32,730 bases of DNA, taken from the NCBI GenBank assembly GCA_000320545.1, contig ADNK01003170.1, positions 1-32,730 of the forward strand, read 5' to 3'. Of this stretch, positions 10,972-21,598 are shown in pieces; positions within the stretch are counted from its first letter, which is position 1; every line of letters begins with the position of its first letter. Source of the DNA: Bigelowiella natans CCMP2755 (lineage: Eukaryota > Cercozoa > Chlorarachniophyceae). The notes under the pieces are model-generated. The model did no database searches, was not told the DNA's origin, and worked only from the letters and a program-made list of their open reading frames with translations. The translations under genes were made by a program, and so were the position numbers.

Positions 10972-11801
10972 ATGGCTACTTCACGCACTTGCATCTTCGG
11001 CCTTTCCGCCCTTGTTAATGTCTCCCTTGTAGCACTCCTTTGCTCCCTAGCATTTTCTTCAAGACAAGGTACTGGATAGTACGATTTTAAATTGTCGTAG
11101 GCGACTGGAAGAGTATAACACTGGGGAGGGTGGTGGGTTTGGTGTAGTTAAACCTGAAACATCTCTCATTCATTACGAAACTTTTAGAGCTTGGTGCTCC
11201 TGCTGTGCGATCCCGGGGAACTATGAGCGCTTTCAGACCTATGCACACCAGCCGTGTTGCAAGAAACTTGCGCAATATGCGCGTATATGGTATGTGCACA
11301 CCATTGAATCTAATTACTGACCATTACATCTTTCCTTTCGAAACAATCGTATGATGATTACTCTAATTGGACTTTTTTTTTTCAGATGGTGAAGGTGCAT
11401 CTGAAGTCTCCCCTGTTGTCTCTGAGATTGTTGAGAAGTTGAAGACTATGTCCCTCATCGAGGCTTCCCAGCTCGTTAAGGAGATTGAGGAAACTTTTGG
11501 AGTTGATGCATCCGCTGCAGCTGGTGGAGCCGTAATGATGGCTGCTCCTGGTGCTGCTGGAGGTGCTGCTGCTGAGGAAGAGGCTAAGGATTCCTTCGAT
11601 GTCATCCTCGAGGGTGTCGATGATTCCAAGCGTGTTGCTGCCCTTAAGGCTATCCGTGGGGTCACCGGTGTTGGTTTGAAGGAAGCTAAGGAGTTCATCT
11701 CTGGTTTCCCTAAAGCTATCAAGGAGGGACTTTCGAAGGATGATGCAGAGGAAGCACAGAAGTCACTTGCTGAGGCAGGCCTGAAGGTTATTGTCAAGTA
11801 A
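10972..11801 (+). CDS. rpl12: Plastid 50S ribosomal protein L7/L12
   Basis: Stalk protein of the plastid large ribosomal subunit that recruits translation GTPases. Exons are 10972-11068, 11188-11289 and 11386-11801; the product has 204 residues. Exon 1 encodes a signal peptide (hydrophobic SALVNVSLVALLCSLA followed by Phe-Ser-Ser-Arg). Exon 2 encodes a basic transit peptide (GAPAVRSRGTMSAFRP and following). Exon 3 encodes the whole mature protein, with the N-terminal dimerisation helix (VSEIVEKLKTMSLIEASQLV), an Ala/Gly-rich hinge (about 110-124), and the C-terminal domain with DSFDVILEGVDDSKRVAALK and GLKEAKEFISGFPKAIKEG. Both introns are phase 1. The signal peptide plus transit peptide layout means import through the secretory route, as in complex plastids. 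Confidence 0.97.
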
Positions 11802-13046
11802 ATAACAAAATTTGCAATGACAGTCGGAGTCTTAGTTTTGTTTATTGATATTGGTATTGACGTGTGAAACGAGATAGCTTGTTTAGCCCTGAAGGCACTT
11901 CTTAAAAAGTAGTGCCCTTGTAAATCACATTGTTTTCGGTGGATACAGTGCAATTCCATGCGTATGCATATGCGTCTGAACAATTAAGAGCGTACACTCA
12001 ATACAGGCAAATAAATGATGGTTCTTCAAATTTGAACGTTTTAAAGTTTTTGCCTTCCTTGTGGATAATGGATAACATAATCAATGCACACTTGGCTATT
12101 TGCAAGATATGCTTAGAAATCTAGAGTATCGCATTCACATATCGAAGCGTAGTTACAACGTCCTAGCGTCGTATACAGCACAGCCGCAAGCCAACATGCT
12201 AATCTGTCTCTAGCACTCTGTGTTGTGGTGACTTCTTGCGCATGTATGTATTTATCACCAAGCTAAACAGTATATGGATCGCACAGCTGGCTAGCTGGCC
12301 AAGATTTGGAATACGTATATGCGACACGCTATAATATGGCACGTACGATACGTACATATCTAGATGTATGTGCACAATCTAGCAATGTGTACTACACATC
12401 TGCGGAGTATCGCGCAGCTGTGTAGCTGCTAGCTAGCTAGCTAGCAGCCTGGTACGTGTTTCTAGATCTACAGAGGCATGCATGCGTAGGCACAACCACA
12501 TGAGAAAGATTGCTAGATTGTCATGTGCGTGTCAAGGCCATATCATTGAACATTGCACAGAAAAATTTAAACATTTCATCATGCATATATCCGTCTCACA
12601 TTGACAGATACGCACGTGCACAGCGTCTGATGCCGCCAACTGTCTCTAGATCTAGCCATAGCTTGCTAGCTAGCTAGCTAGCTCGCTCTAGAGTTGCCTG
12701 CTAGCGCTAGACCAATATGACATGGCTAGCTAGATGGATGCCACACCTCTTATTAGCAAACGTAGGATGGGCCACGATAGACACTGATATGCATGTCTGC
12801 TGTACATGAGAAGATGATGGTGTTGACACGCTAGCACGATGCGTATGCGGTGCAGCACAATATCAAATTAGCCATGCGCATGCGCTCTATCAGCATTGGC
12901 AATGGTTGGCTAGACTTGTTGAGTTTGCACGCATGCATGTCGATCCATCTAGAGATGTTATAAGATATAAAGATGTAACATGATTCGTTGCCTTGCCTTT
13001 CAATTATTATAAGCTATATCAATTTTCATAACTGTTCATGTCATTT
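11802..13046. other. Convergent spacer rich in CTAG and CATG palindromes
   Basis: About 1.2 kb between the 3' ends of the L7/L12 and patatin genes with no supported gene. From about 12130 to 12960 it is crowded with GCTAGC, CTAGCTAG, GCATGC, ACGTAC and similar self-complementary words. These include a perfect 24-bp palindrome at 12425-12448 and a (GCTA)n run near 12665-12683. Confidence 0.75.
12425..12448. repeat. 24-bp perfect palindrome built on CTAG repeats
   Basis: Reads GCTGCTAGCTAG and then its own reverse complement. It could form a hairpin in either transcript reading into this spacer. Confidence 0.9.
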
Positions 13047-14495
13047 TCATTTTTCTTTTCTATCTTTAGAGACACTGGTTTTCAAACGAGCATATAATTC
13101 CGCCGATAAACGACTGTGAAGCTCAGAACAAGCATGGTCAGAAAGGGCGGGAATGTTCTGAAGGATAATTTTTATGCTCTTATTGTCCATTTCTATCTTA
13201 GGGGGGTTGTTTTTAGTGCGCCAGCAGCAGGTGTCAGCAAAATGATATCGTATCGAAAAATAACTGATAATTATTGTAACTAGAGTGATAGCGCATGCTT
13301 TTTTCCGTTCAAGAATAAATTTTATTGCGTCACCTTTCAATAACCACAACCACCAAGTCGTGCTCGAGGAACCTTGGTTTGCACTACTTCTTTCGAAGAT
13401 ACTTCGCTCTTGTGTATCCCCATCTTCTATCCTTCCCATTTCATCCTCAACTCCACTAGGAACACTGAAGTCCCTCCCCTCCTCGTTGCATGGAGGCAGT
13501 TGTTCGTATCGAGATGGTCGCTGTAACATGGCTTCAGTAGCATGACCACATTTGACAAGTAAATCCGCAAGATCATTGTAGCCTACACTAACCATGAAAT
13601 CTTTGTGACTTTCACACAGATCGAATGAAACCGGATGGACTGCCGATACATTAAAGCTGGCCATGTCGGTGTTCTCATCGGTATGGTCGTAGTCGTCGAC
13701 CGAGCGTGTGGCTGAACTTGCAAATATCATGAGGAGCTGCATTGCATACTCTGGGAGGCTATCGAACGATTCTCGCCTTACAATCCTAGAATATCTCCCA
13801 TGTCGCATTAGCGACAGGCCGAGTATTGTTCCGTTATCTCCTGCAAATGCATCTAATGGTAATGATCTTGCAACTCCACCATCGACAAAGAGATCCCCAT
13901 TATAAGATACAGGCCTAAAGAAGAAAGGTATCGCTGAGGAGGCTAAGACAGCTTTTGCCACAGGCATGTCAGTAGCAGAGCGACGATCAAAGAAGGTCAA
14001 GACTCCTGTATTCATATTAACCGCGGTTATTCGGAGCTCTTTCTTCGACAATTCGTACAATTTTCCAAAAGTTACATTAGCAACCCCTGTCTTTCGGAAG
14101 AGCATTCCTTCTACCAGATCTAACAAGGGAGTTCCAGAATACCATCCGAAATTTGCCATTAGCCTGGACACGTCTACGAACACGTTCCCACTTGAATCAA
14201 GGAAGGACTTAAAATCGACCAACCGAAGTTCATCCGCAACCTCTTCAGCTTCATATCCTGCTGCTAATAATGCAGCTCCGATAGAACCCGCACTCGTTCC
14301 CGAAAAACCTTCCATTCCCTGCAGTATCCCTGCATCCTGCAAAGCGCGGACTGCCCCAGAATAGGTTACTCCTCTAACTCCACCTCCCTCTAATGCTAGG
14401 TACTTGTATGGGCCCTTCGCACAGATCTCCGGATCCAACGTAGACCCAGACACCACGTATAAAAATATAAGCAAGGTCACATGCTGTGGCCCCAT
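13047..14495 (-). CDS. Patatin-like phospholipase, secreted and C-terminally membrane-anchored
   Basis: Predicted lipid acyl hydrolase of the patatin family, 482 residues, single exon. Catalytic features are complete: oxyanion motif GGGVRG (37-42), nucleophile motif GTSAG with Ser68, and the dyad Asp in DGG (205-207). The N-terminus has a cleavable-looking signal peptide (VTLLIFLYVVSGS). A second hydrophobic segment near 399-416 (CAITLVTIIISYFSIRY) with a short basic tail suggests a type I membrane protein with the catalytic domain in the lumen or outside the cell. A Cys/His-containing, low-complexity linker (about 335-390) joins the two. Substrate is unknown. The 5' untranslated region may contain an intron (donor at about 14590 on this strand). 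Confidence 0.92.
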   Translation of the reverse strand: MGPQHVTLLIFLYVVSGSTLDPEICAKGPYKYLALEGGGVRGVTYSGAVRALQDAGILQGMEGFSGTSAGSIGAALLAAGYEAEEVADELRLVDFKSFLDSSGNVFVDVSRLMANFGWYSGTPLLDLVEGMLFRKTGVANVTFGKLYELSKKELRITAVNMNTGVLTFFDRRSATDMPVAKAVLASSAIPFFFRPVSYNGDLFVDGGVARSLPLDAFAGDNGTILGLSLMRHGRYSRIVRRESFDSLPEYAMQLLMIFASSATRSVDDYDHTDENTDMASFNVSAVHPVSFDLCESHKDFMVSVGYNDLADLLVKCGHATEAMLQRPSRYEQLPPCNEEGRDFSVPSGVEDEMGRIEDGDTQERSIFERSSANQGSSSTTWWLWLLKGDAIKFILERKKACAITLVTIIISYFSIRYHFADTCCWRTKNNPPKIEMDNKSIKIILQNIPALSDHACSELHSRLSAELYARLKTSVSKDRKEK

Positions 14496-15031
14496 TGCAG
14501 ATGTCGCATACTAAGATCGTTGTCGATCTAATGTTGTCGCCTCAATAAATACCCCTGTAATTTCTAAAATGATTATTTATCGCGATTCACCTGGTTGCGA
14601 CATTCTCTGAACTGGCCGTCATGACTGCTCGTGCAACTGATGAATTAGGACGAAACTTTTGATGCTCTCGACTTTTATTTTTGTCAATGTGTTTTCCAAA
14701 GGAGAAATAATACGAGCATCTCTCTGTAACAATTTCCCCATGCCATTTTGGATATGCGACATAGTAAACAGAGGCAAAATGAGGGATATATGCGCTGCTA
14801 TTGAGCTGCTCTGAAGAATGGCGACCTTTTTCAACAATTCGATGATGAAGCTTGCTGTACAAGCTTGACTTGATACAAGAACCAACTAGGAAATGTGCAT
14901 CAGGTTTCAATTATGGCTTTGTAAATCCAAAGAGCCTCGCAAAAAATATCACACCTACCCCGGACCGGACAAAAAAAGGAAGGAGGACTTTTTTCCTTCT
15001 CCACTAGGGATAACTTCTTGACAAACAAAAA
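14496..15031. other. Divergent spacer with an unassigned short open frame
   Basis: Holds the promoters of the patatin and TPR genes. A minus-strand frame at 14587-14910 (107 codons) ends beside a GTGAAT donor, but following any nearby acceptor gives stops before the patatin ATG. It is more likely a 5' untranslated exon or chance than a protein extension. Confidence 0.4.
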
Positions 15032-18000
15032 ATGACTCTAAGCAACAAAGAAGGGCAAGGGAAAAAATGTGCTGGAGCTGCGTCCCCAAGCGAAAGGATC
15101 CTGCTTCGCTCTAGAAGTATAGTCGATGAGGGCACCATCATTAAGGAAAAAATACAGGTAGCATCGGAGCATCGGTAGCATGCAATGTTTTCATTCAACT
15201 TTATCAAATCTCAATGCATTAAAAAGATGCATGTTTGATATCTTAAACATCACTCCATGCTCCATATTAAGATATTAAGATCCGATTCCAATGACGTGTT
15301 ATTATTCCAATAATGTAGGACAAAACCGATGTTCAAGACGAATTGAAACGGGGGACACAGAAAAGAAATGTTCCTAAAACAAAACCAACTTCAGGCAATG
15401 AGAGGGTTTTGAGGAACCCATTGAACCCGATTTCCCCAATATCTTTATCTACCTCCAATTCTTCAGAAAATTACATTGAAGGGTTTGAATCTGATGGATT
15501 GGTTTCTTACTTTCAACTTGAACAAGAATCCAGAGAAGCGTCGCTGTCCACATTTAACTCGTCTCGGCTACGTAAATGGGTCCAGAACCTGAAAGCTTCA
15601 TGGAAGCGGAAGGGCTTGATTCATTCAAATCAGCAAATATCGCTCATGAGGAGAGCTAGCCGTAAATCTGATGTTTGTATAAAGGAAGACAATCGTGTCG
15701 TAGTGAAAAAAGAAAAAAGGAGGGGGGCTAGGCGACCTGATTCGATAACGCGCATAAAGGCTCATTCGCATTCATTTCAAAATAGAAGAGTTCAACATAG
15801 GATCAGAATTAGAACACAACACCCAACTAGGCAGTCGAGCGACGACACGCACCAACCCAAACGAATTCGCACCGGCCATTCTCCACCTCTACCATTACCA
15901 GCAATTCCTGCTATGACTGATAACTACGGGGTTACATCTAAATCAGAAAGTAATACGCTAAGATCTAGAAAACGCTTCATATCACCTGCACGTAGGCAGA
16001 TAAAACGTCCTGCAATTGTCGCCAGCTCGTCACACTTGCCGCTGACAACTTCGACAAGTCGTTCGCGAAATATGAATAATATCCTGCAAAATACTAATAC
16101 ATTTGAATCTACACTACCCATTACCACTGATTATCCTCAACTTGATTCCCATATTCAATCTTTCTCAACTACGAACTTAGACAGCCTTAGAGGAAATAGG
16201 ACCTCATCTAGTAACACGGAATTCTATGTCACCCAACCACCCTCATCTTCAGGATTCGAATTCAATTCACAGCTCAGCACTAAATCTAGTCAATTATTGA
16301 AGGGGGAGAACAATATCATGGGGAGGAATAGAAAGGCAATCCGAGAAGGAAAAATAGAGCGCATAAAGCTATCTAAACAAACAATTATGTCTTCTGATAT
16401 TCTCTCATCAAGAGATCATACCCAATACATCAAAGATTTCGCAGAAAAATCGTACATTGAAAAGAATGAAACTTCCAAAAGCTTCAATACGAATTCAAAT
16501 CTTAACATCAACGATAGCCGAGGCAAAAACACTGGCATGCTGCAGTCAATATTGGATTACCCAAAATGGAATGAAAGGAAACAAAATATAATTTACCAGC
16601 AGTTGTGCGTTGAAGGAGGTATTGGTCATAGTATCAGCAATACTCTGAAGAAACCCAAGGCTAGCATGATGCTCGGAACAACAGAACCTTTCCTTTCTAT
16701 TGAGATGGTAACTGTTGAGGAAAACTTTGAGAACGGAAAAATGTCAGTCATAATAGCACGTATTACACAATTTATGATGGGGTTTCTCATAAGAGTATTC
16801 ATGTTATTAGGCAATACAATCGTGGAAATTTTGAGGCAGCTCGAGATTTGTTCACGGTTGCGCTGACATACTTGCTGGGTCAGCAACATGATAACAAACC
16901 GCTTTCTCGTATGATAAAGATCAATCCGAACTATTTGAAAACCTCGCAATCGGTAACGATTCGTATCTTAATGCTCCACTAAACTCCCCCTTCTTGGTGT
17001 TTCCGTTGAAAAGAACATATATTTAAGGGACTTTTGGAGAAAGACGACCCATTCAAGTTAGTAGCGGGAGCATGGACACTGACATACTGTCGATCGCTAG
17101 CAGAATACCACGTTAGTTCAGAAAATTACACATGAAATGTTATCACACGCTAAATCAATTCTTATGTTTGTTCTAATAGTTGCAGCAGTTTGAACGAGCA
17201 TGTATAGACTCTTCAGAAGCTGTGAGACTCTTTGACTTATTGTACCGCAGCTCGACCTTTACTTTTTCTCCATCGACAGAAGAGGTCTGTGACGCTATCT
17301 TACCGTCTTACCACGTTTGAAATTAAAACCAACTCAATTCTTGAGTAGATTGATCATTTGGCTACGATTCATTTTGTACGCGGGCTTGCATTGATGCAAC
17401 TTGGAAGCTATAGTAATGCCCTTGTAGCTGTTAAAAGGTAGAATCATACAGGCAAACATGAATATAGAACTAAAAATTGTCATCTTGCTTCTGTAGTTAT
17501 AAGTGCTACACACATGATATCAGGTCCATCGAGATCTATGAGGAGGGGGTTATATTAAGATCTTCATCAACAAGTCTGGTAGGTGGAAGTAAACTTTCAA
17601 ATATGGAACATATATTGCCCCCAAAACTTTCACATGGTCAGCTAGCAAGCAAGGCCCCCAGCAGTTGTAGACGTCTTTCGAGTGGTGATCAAGACAAAGT
17701 AGAGAACAATAAAAAAATGTTGGGGAAAGATCGTCCTAGCTCTGGTGCGAAGCAAACTTTCAGTCACCTGGATAAAAACTGTGGAAATGAAAGTGGCATT
17801 ATCAGCGCGGAGCAGCATGCAGCTGCGTTAAAGAAAGCACTCCATCGAGCATTATTGCAGCAAGAACAGGTTCATACAAATGAATTCCCTCTCAAGAAAA
17901 GTGCAGAGGTAAACATTCTGAGCAAATGCGGAGATGGCGACGGCATTGAAGGAAGGGATGTAAGAATTCACAAGGACAGTAAGCGGTCGAGGCAAAGGAA

Positions 18001-21000
18001 GTTCAAACCTAGTAATAACAAAGCAAGTGAGGCACATGATATACACACCAAATCAACACCCGATATCAAGTCAGTCGAAGGTAAAGGAGTCACAATATCA
18101 GCAATGGCCACACACGCGTCAGGTCGTAGTCCTGTGCTTTTAGCTTCAACTCTATCTAAAGCGGATTATTATGTAAGTCCCAGTGAAATCAGTAGAAGAC
18201 GACGACGCGCAAAAATAGAGCAAACGGATACCTGCGATGAACCGACGACAGATGGGAAAATTACAATAGAAGGCAGAAGGAAAACTTTTACACTTGTTAA
18301 GTCCAATGCATCAACCTCCTCCGATCTCGAAAGTAAAACAAAATCTACACAGGAAGGGGCTGAGGAAAAGGAGAGCAGCAACGTTTCCCAGCTACCTGCC
18401 GATAGTAAGATGAAGAGCAACCGAGGATCGCTGAATAATGCGATGATTATGAAAAGAGCACCTGGAAACCAACAAGTTGAAAGTAGACCTTCTCATAAGA
18501 GCTCTAGCGATTTGCAATTAGCACAATCATCTACAACACCACGAGTGAGTACAAATACCCTCCTTTCGGATTCAAAGACGCTGGAAAGAAACACCCTAAA
18601 AATTGAGGAAAATATCCATTCTTCAGAATCTAATTCAGGAAGAACCAGAGCAGCAAGAAAATCCACACAATCTTTGGATGTCGATGAGATACAGGCTATA
18701 GGAAAACATGATGAAGATGAAAGATTATCAGATGCAATGATGATGATGAGATACTTGAGGGCGCGACGTCGTAAGCAGGTAACAGTAACATTAAGCATCA
18801 TCCCTTTTTTCTGATTCCTACATCCTTAGGCCAAGGAGAGCGAACAAGATTTGCAGCGCGACTCGGTACTAACAGCTTAATGCAAACAACATCATTGTTG
18901 CATACATAACTATAAAAGAATATTTAAATGGAAAAGCAACAACATTTATTCTATTTCGAATATATCAGAAACACTTAATGATTCAAAGCAATAGAAGGCT
19001 CAAATCAATGATGATGAGGACGTGTGGTAGCGTAATGCTTGGAGATAAATAGTAATCTGAATGGATGTATCAAATTACGTTTGCGTATTGATATTAATAT
19101 CAACCAGATAGTAATGCATTCGTTGTTAGGTTCAAAACTGAAATAAGAGTTTTACGTGAACTTAATAGGTCAGAAAATTACGACACCATTAAAGCAAGAT
19201 GAAGGCTTCACAGCGTTGACAAATCAAAGTGAAAATAGAGAATTGCCTCCCCGAGAAGAAGGTAACAGATATTAATTATTGGACGAAATAAATCGAGAAA
19301 ACTTCTTGGTATTAGATGAACCCGCCCGGGAACGACAAAAATATCGAAATGAAACATTTGATACCATTGGTAATGAGAATAGTCAGCCAGCTGCTGGAGA
19401 TATCCAATTAATATCAAAGCGGTCTCTCTACCATTCACCTATCATACAGCAGCAGTCATGGGTACGCTCTTGAATCATACAAGAGGAAGCAAGATTCTTC
19501 CATCTCGAAAATCATACTAATGTCAGTTAATGTACAGGTGTCAAATCCCATGTCAAATGAAAAATATGGAAATCTAAAAGCCATTGATGAAGGGGAAAGA
19601 ATTCAATCTAAGACAAGAAATCGACAGTTATGTTCTCCCTTTACATCGACCTTGGAAGACATGAAACATCGAGAGCACCTAAAAGGAGTCATAGAGATGA
19701 TGGAAAGGAAACGTGGTGAAGTTCAAAGGCAACGAGATGAAATAGAGAAAGAGATGCTGATAATGATGAAGGAGGGCGCTCATGAGAGTGAACGCAGGCC
19801 GAAGTCCTTATTATTGAAGGAAGAGAGACATGGATCGCTTAAACGAGCTAGATTTCGCAACTCAAGAGGTATTGCAAGGACCGATCATTCTTTACATAAG
19901 AAGTTAGGAAGATGTAAAATTCGAACGATAATTATAATACTTGGATTACAGCAGATTATCGTCATATGTTTTAGGAAATGAAAGTGCCATGTTAAGTGAG
20001 GCTCAGCGAATTGAAGATGATGAGGACGTTGCTTCGTCGTATCTAATCAACACGTATACTATCAATATAAGTTTTATGGAGAAAAAAATTGTAAGAATTC
20101 TTCTTTCAGCATAAATCGGAAAAAATCAGAGGACCAATGCCAGCGAATGTCTCCAGAACATCGAAATGATGTTACCCAGGCCAGTCGTCATGGAAACTCT
20201 TCTCCTCCTCCTGGACGCCTTAGCATACTGAGAGAAGCTATGGAGGAACTTTATCATCACCAAGCTATGGTAAACGAACACTCTTATTCAATAGAGAAGC
20301 CGTGAAACTCTGAACCAGTATTTTTTTTCGGCAGGAAGCGAAATATTTTTACTCTAACGATGCATCCAGGGCGATGGGCATGGATATGGAAACATGCGGT
20401 GCTCAGAATAGTGGCATAAACTCACAAATGTGTGACTACGATGATGATAGAATAGCAATGATTGTCAAAACTTCAAATAGTCTGGAAAGCAATCGAAGTC
20501 TTCATGATTCCTCAGCGGTAGATGTGGATGCTATTGGCAGAGATAGTTTCCATGTCCTGGATCGAGAGAGATTCTCAGAACAGGAAGCAGTCGAACTCCT
20601 ACATGTCCGATCAGAAATGGGTGTAGGAGGAGGAATGCATAATGAGCCATACAGTTATGGAGACAGCGCTCATCATGATTTCAACGATCACCGCTTACTT
20701 GCAAGTGCTATTGACCCAGATATTGTGGCAGCTGCAGCATCGGGAGTAATTTCTGGAGTTTCTACAGACCCTTCCACATCAAACCTGCTACTGAGTGATG
20801 ATCATCTCCTAATTAGAACGTAAACTATTTAAATTAAAGAAATGTCGTACTGGTGGTATATGCTCATAGCTAGTTCATCGTTTGTGTGTCAGAAAGCATG
20901 ATTGCGTGTCACTGACTACAACATTAACTAAATATAGACCTCAATGTACGTGCCCGCGTGGACATGATATTCATCGGGATGAAGCGCTCACTGAAAGTTT

Positions 21001-21185
21001 CACGTGTGTGGTGTGTCAAGCGCGTGTTCAGGTAACTGTTGAATCGTTTAGTCATTCCAAACAACAAAACGATCCATTACAATGCAATTCTCGCTCATAT
21101 TTAGGTTGCATTTACATGTCATGAATGCGATTGGTTGGCTTGCATAAGTTGTGTTTTTCATTCATCTGAGTGCGATGGAAGTTAA
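15032..21185 (+). CDS. Large TPR and C-terminal Cys/His-finger protein, 17 exons
   Basis: Not recognised as a named family; predicted 1619 residues. Exons: 15032-15157, 15319-16742, 16811-16952, 17028-17111, 17180-17284, 17349-17437, 17497-18778, 18830-18865, 18969-19026, 19169-19261, 19316-19461, 19538-19868, 19975-20053, 20110-20269, 20335-20819, 20893-21031, 21105-21185; all 16 junctions are GT-AG and keep frame (4860 nt). Residues 1-515 are basic and disordered. Exons 3-6 encode a TPR-like helical array (YNRGNFEAARDLFTVALTYL, then WTLTYCRSLAEYHLQQFERA, then HFVRGLALMQLGSYSNALVA). Exon 7 is Ser/Lys-rich and disordered, exon 12 has a charged helix likely to form a coiled coil, and exon 14 contains SPPPGRLSILREAMEELYHH. 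The last 70 residues form a zinc-binding domain with CTCPRGHDIH, CVVC, CHEC, CISC and FHSSEC, resembling DC1/ZZ-like fingers. A scaffold role is a guess. Exons 8-10 and 13 are short and less certain. Confidence 0.75.
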
Positions 21186-21598
21186 TCAGTAAACACATGA
21201 AGCTGAAAAAGGATAGCTTCGCCAACACACCGCTCTAGTAGCAATATTAAACCTTATTTGCAGATGCATATAATGTTGCTACATTCGGTTAACAATAAAT
21301 CAACGCTGAAATTTCTCATGATATCATCAACATGTGCGCATCCATGTGTCAATGTCTAGACGTGTCAATGTAACATGCTTGATGACATGTTTCTGGACTT
21401 CATGTGTCCATGCTAGCATGCATGTGTGACAATGCAAGCATGCTAGCATGCTTGCATGATCCGCTGTGAATGATGTCACGTTGCACCTCAGATCTTGAAA
21501 CGACGCTCATGCTAGCATGTTTTCATTCGATCCATGCACTAAAGTGGTGTGTGCATTTCACTGCTTCACTGTGAACATTGCTGCTCAACTGCTCATCG
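21186..21598. other. Convergent spacer with nested CATGCTAGCATG palindromes
   Basis: 413 bp between two 3' ends, with no gene. The part from 21340 to 21520 repeats ATGTGT, GCTAGCATGC and related words many times and includes a perfect 26-bp palindrome at 21432-21457. Confidence 0.8.
21432..21457. repeat. 26-bp perfect palindrome
   Basis: The left half is ATGCAAGCATGCT and the right half is its exact reverse complement. The centre is the GCTAGC hexamer. Partial copies (CATGCTAGCATG) flank it at about 21410-21423 and 21509-21520. Confidence 0.92.

Noticed and set aside
11363-11983. 206-codon minus-strand open frame opposite L7/L12
   Set aside because: It is the antisense shadow of the well-supported L7/L12 exon.
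14587-14910. 107-codon minus-strand open frame between the patatin and TPR genes
   Set aside because: No recognisable domain and no in-frame way to join it to the patatin start.
16879-16919. Possible 41-nt intron giving an alternative frame (DQSELFENLAIGNDSYL) in the TPR gene
   Set aside because: The intron would be unusually short and needs a further 31-nt intron; the 75-nt intron at 16953-17027 with a GTAACG donor keeps frame instead.
21340-21520. Transposon terminal inverted repeats
   Set aside because: The palindromes are short and nested, with no transposase or target-site duplication visible.
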